Below, one piece after another: positions 62,339 through 64,000 of a DNA stretch of 64,000 nucleotides (position 1 is the first letter of the stretch; each line of letters starts with the position of its first letter). Made by a program: the position numbers and the translations under genes. The notes below the pieces were generated by a model, which was not told where the DNA came from, did no database searches, and saw only the letters and a list, made by a program, of their open reading frames with translations. The DNA comes from Aquibium oceanicum. GTDB taxonomy: Bacteria > Pseudomonadota > Alphaproteobacteria > Rhizobiales > Rhizobiaceae. The stretch lies in the NCBI RefSeq assembly GCF_001889605.1, contig NZ_CP018171.1, forward strand, positions 2,564,501 through 2,628,500, read 5' to 3'.

Positions 62339-63358
62339 ATGGCGGATGCCGAGGAATTCGGGACGACGGCGGAAGGCGAAGCGGTCCATCGCCTCGAGAT
62401 CAAGGGCGGCGGCCTGACGGCGCGCATCCTCACCTGGGGCGCCGTCGTGCAGGACCTGCGGCTGGCCGAGCACGACGCGCCACTGGTGCTCGGCTTCGAG
62501 AGCTTCGAGGACTATCCCGCCTATTCGTCTTACTTCGGTGCGATCGCCGGCCGCTACGCCAATCGCATCTCGGGCGGCCGCTTCACCATCGAGGGGCAGC
62601 GCTTCCAGACCGATACCAACTTTCTCGGCAAGCACACGCTGCACGGCGGATCCAAGAGCACGGGCAAGCGTGTCTGGAGGCTGGACAATCGCGGCTCCGA
62701 CTTCGTTACCATGGCTTTGCGCGATCCCGATGGCTTCATGGGGTTTCCCGGAACGCTCGACATCCAGTGCACCTACCGCCTGAAACTGCCCGGCACGCTG
62801 TCGGTCGAACTCAGCGCGATCACTGACCAGGCGACGCTCTGCAATCTCGCCCACCATTCCTATTTCAACTTGAACGACGGCGGGATGAACGACGTCCTGG
62901 GTCACCGCATGATGATCCCCGCGCAGGCGTACCTGCCGGTGGACGGCGAACTGATCCCGACCGGCGTCGTGCAACCGGTCGAGGGAACGGCGTTCGACTT
63001 CCTGATGCCGCGGCCGATCGGTCTGCCCTTCGGCGGCAAGCACGTCGACTACGACCACAATTTCTGCCTATCGGCGTCGCGTGGCCCGCTCAAGCAGATG
63101 GCCTGGGCGCAAGGCACCAATTCGGGCGTGGAGATGGAAGTCTGGTCGACAGAGCCGGGCCTTCAGTTTTATGACGGCCACAAGGTGGCGCGCGAGAAGC
63201 CCGGCCTCGGAGGCCGCATCTACAAGGCCAATGCCGGCTTTGCCGTGGAGCCGCAGATCTGGCCGGATTCGCCGAACCGGTCCTATTTCCCGCAGGCGCT
63301 GCTGTGGCCGGGCGACCGCTACCGGCAGGTGACGGAGTATCGATTCAGACTGCCGTGA
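62339..63358 (+). CDS. galM: Aldose 1-epimerase (GalM) family protein
   Basis: 339 residues, ATG with GGGAGCGCC upstream. Galactose-mutarotase fold with AGRYANRISGGRFTIEG, the catalytic His in THTLHGG-like KHTLHGGSKS and in LAHHSYFNLN, and the catalytic Glu in FAVEPQIWPDSPN. It interconverts alpha and beta anomers of hexoses. A relative, SquM, does this for sulfoquinovose, which would fit the upstream sulfolactate genes. It lies 64 bases after the aldehyde dehydrogenase gene on the same strand and overlaps the 3' end of the convergent kinase gene by 14 bases. Confidence 0.88.
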   Translation: MADAEEFGTTAEGEAVHRLEIKGGGLTARILTWGAVVQDLRLAEHDAPLVLGFESFEDYPAYSSYFGAIAGRYANRISGGRFTIEGQRFQTDTNFLGKHTLHGGSKSTGKRVWRLDNRGSDFVTMALRDPDGFMGFPGTLDIQCTYRLKLPGTLSVELSAITDQATLCNLAHHSYFNLNDGGMNDVLGHRMMIPAQAYLPVDGELIPTGVVQPVEGTAFDFLMPRPIGLPFGGKHVDYDHNFCLSASRGPLKQMAWAQGTNSGVEMEVWSTEPGLQFYDGHKVAREKPGLGGRIYKANAGFAVEPQIWPDSPNRSYFPQALLWPGDRYRQVTEYRFRLP

Positions 63359-64000
63359 GGGCGGCGCCAAACGCCTCGCGAAGGACAGCAACCGGCGCCA
63401 GCGCCCCGCGCACCTGCACGACAGCAGCCGCGACCCTGTGGGCGCGGCGCACCGCTTCCGCGGGCGCATCGCCGGCGAGGCGTGCTGCGAGGTATGCGCC
63501 GTTGAAGCTGTCGCCGGCGCCGGTGGTGTCGACCGGGTTCGGTACGTGGACCGCGTCGATGGTGTCCACCGCACCGGCCCAGACCGACAGGACGGGCTCG
63601 GATCCGTTCTTGACGACGATCTCGGCCACGCCGGCCTTGCGGATTCGTTCGGCGGATTCCTCCAACGTGACGTCGCCGTAGAGCGCCTGCTCGTCGGGAA
63701 AGGTCGGAAGCGCGATGTCGCAGTGAGTCAACGCCTCTGCCACCGCTTGCCGGGCCGCATCGACCGAACCCCAGAGACGGGGGCGGTAGTTCGGATCGAA
63801 GGCGATCTTCGCCCCGTCCCGGCGGGCAGCGGCGACTGCGGCGAGCAGCCGCCCGCGGTCATCCTCCTGGAGGATCGCCAGGGTGATGCCTGAAAAGTAG
63901 ATCAGCGCGCGTTCCTCCAGGCTGGCCGCGAGCGCGTCGGGATCGTCGGCGAGGCGCCGCGCCGCCGCGTCAGAGCGCCAGTACGTGAACGAGCGCTCCG
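63345..64000 (-). CDS. kdgK: PfkB-family sugar kinase, KdgK-like, 5'-truncated by window edge
   Basis: 218 residues are visible and the N terminus lies beyond base 64000. It starts in frame with ERSFTYWRSDAAARRLADD, a hallmark of 2-keto-3-deoxygluconate kinases, continues IAFDPNYRPRLW, and ends with the PfkB signature and catalytic Asp in DTTGAGDSFNGAYLA. KdgK phosphorylates 2-keto-3-deoxy-gluconate in Entner-Doudoroff-type sugar-acid catabolism. It is on the strand opposite the sulfolactate genes and convergent with galM, so it may belong to another operon reading in from the right. Confidence 0.85.
   Translation of the reverse strand, partial: ERSFTYWRSDAAARRLADDPDALAASLEERALIYFSGITLAILQEDDRGRLLAAVAAARRDGAKIAFDPNYRPRLWGSVDAARQAVAEALTHCDIALPTFPDEQALYGDVTLEESAERIRKAGVAEIVVKNGSEPVLSVWAGAVDTIDAVHVPNPVDTTGAGDSFNGAYLAARLAGDAPAEAVRRAHRVAAAVVQVRGALAPVAVLREAFGAALTAV

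Overview
The window is GC-rich chromosomal DNA from an alphaproteobacterium of the Hyphomicrobiales (Rhizobiales), most likely Phyllobacteriaceae-like. This is inferred from gene content: a 2417-residue growth-pole-ring (GPR/RgsE) coiled-coil protein, the cell-cycle kinase CckA beside dksA and a FliO-like gene, a sitABCD/mur manganese locus, a complete urtABCDE urea transporter, and several small exported families typical of the order. I see no rRNA, tRNA, CRISPR array, insertion sequence or prophage.

Layout. 1-5.1 kb: an MFS transporter cut by the window edge, a YARHG-domain protein, a Rieske oxygenase, an exported Cys-rich protein, and a FAH-family hydrolase with an atypical SDR. 5.2-8.3 kb: an LpxH-like phosphoesterase, a second MFS transporter and a dipeptide-epimerase/DgcA-type enolase-superfamily gene. 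8.4-13.3 kb: a four-gene lipid-transport operon (STAS-permease, ATPase, very long MCE protein, lipoprotein). 13.8-14.7 kb: non-coding, with a tandemly repeated intergenic element. 14.7-22 kb: the giant rgsE homologue. 22.3-30.5 kb: housekeeping genes (Hpt protein, ferredoxin and ferredoxin-NADP reductase, DUF922 protein, folP-folB-folK, ycjX-ycjF, sixA). 30.7-35.9 kb: dksA, fliO-like, cckA, deoD. 36.1-41.9 kb: urtABCDE behind a consensus sigma-54 promoter. 42-46.7 kb: sitABCD and a divergent mur/fur gene sharing a perfect 7-1-7 operator.

46.8-54.6 kb is more accessory in character: an OmpA lipoprotein, an AT-rich island, a secreted subtilase carrying seven tandem C-terminal domains (six nearly identical), and a PQQ dehydrogenase whose membrane anchor seems to be a separate small gene. 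54.7-64 kb is an organosulfonate catabolic region. It has gntR, suyA and suyB (sulfolactate sulfo-lyase), then two sulfolactate dehydrogenases (slcC, comC) that together can racemise sulfolactate. These are followed by a GabD-like aldehyde dehydrogenase that could make sulfolactate from sulfolactaldehyde, an aldose-1-epimerase-family protein and, on the other strand, a KDG-kinase-like gene cut by the window end. A MntA-HepT toxin-antitoxin pair sits in opposite orientation between suyB and slcC. Together these genes suggest growth on sulfolactate and perhaps on sulfoquinovose, with carbon entering as pyruvate and sulfur leaving as sulfite. No sulfite exporter or oxidase is present in the window.
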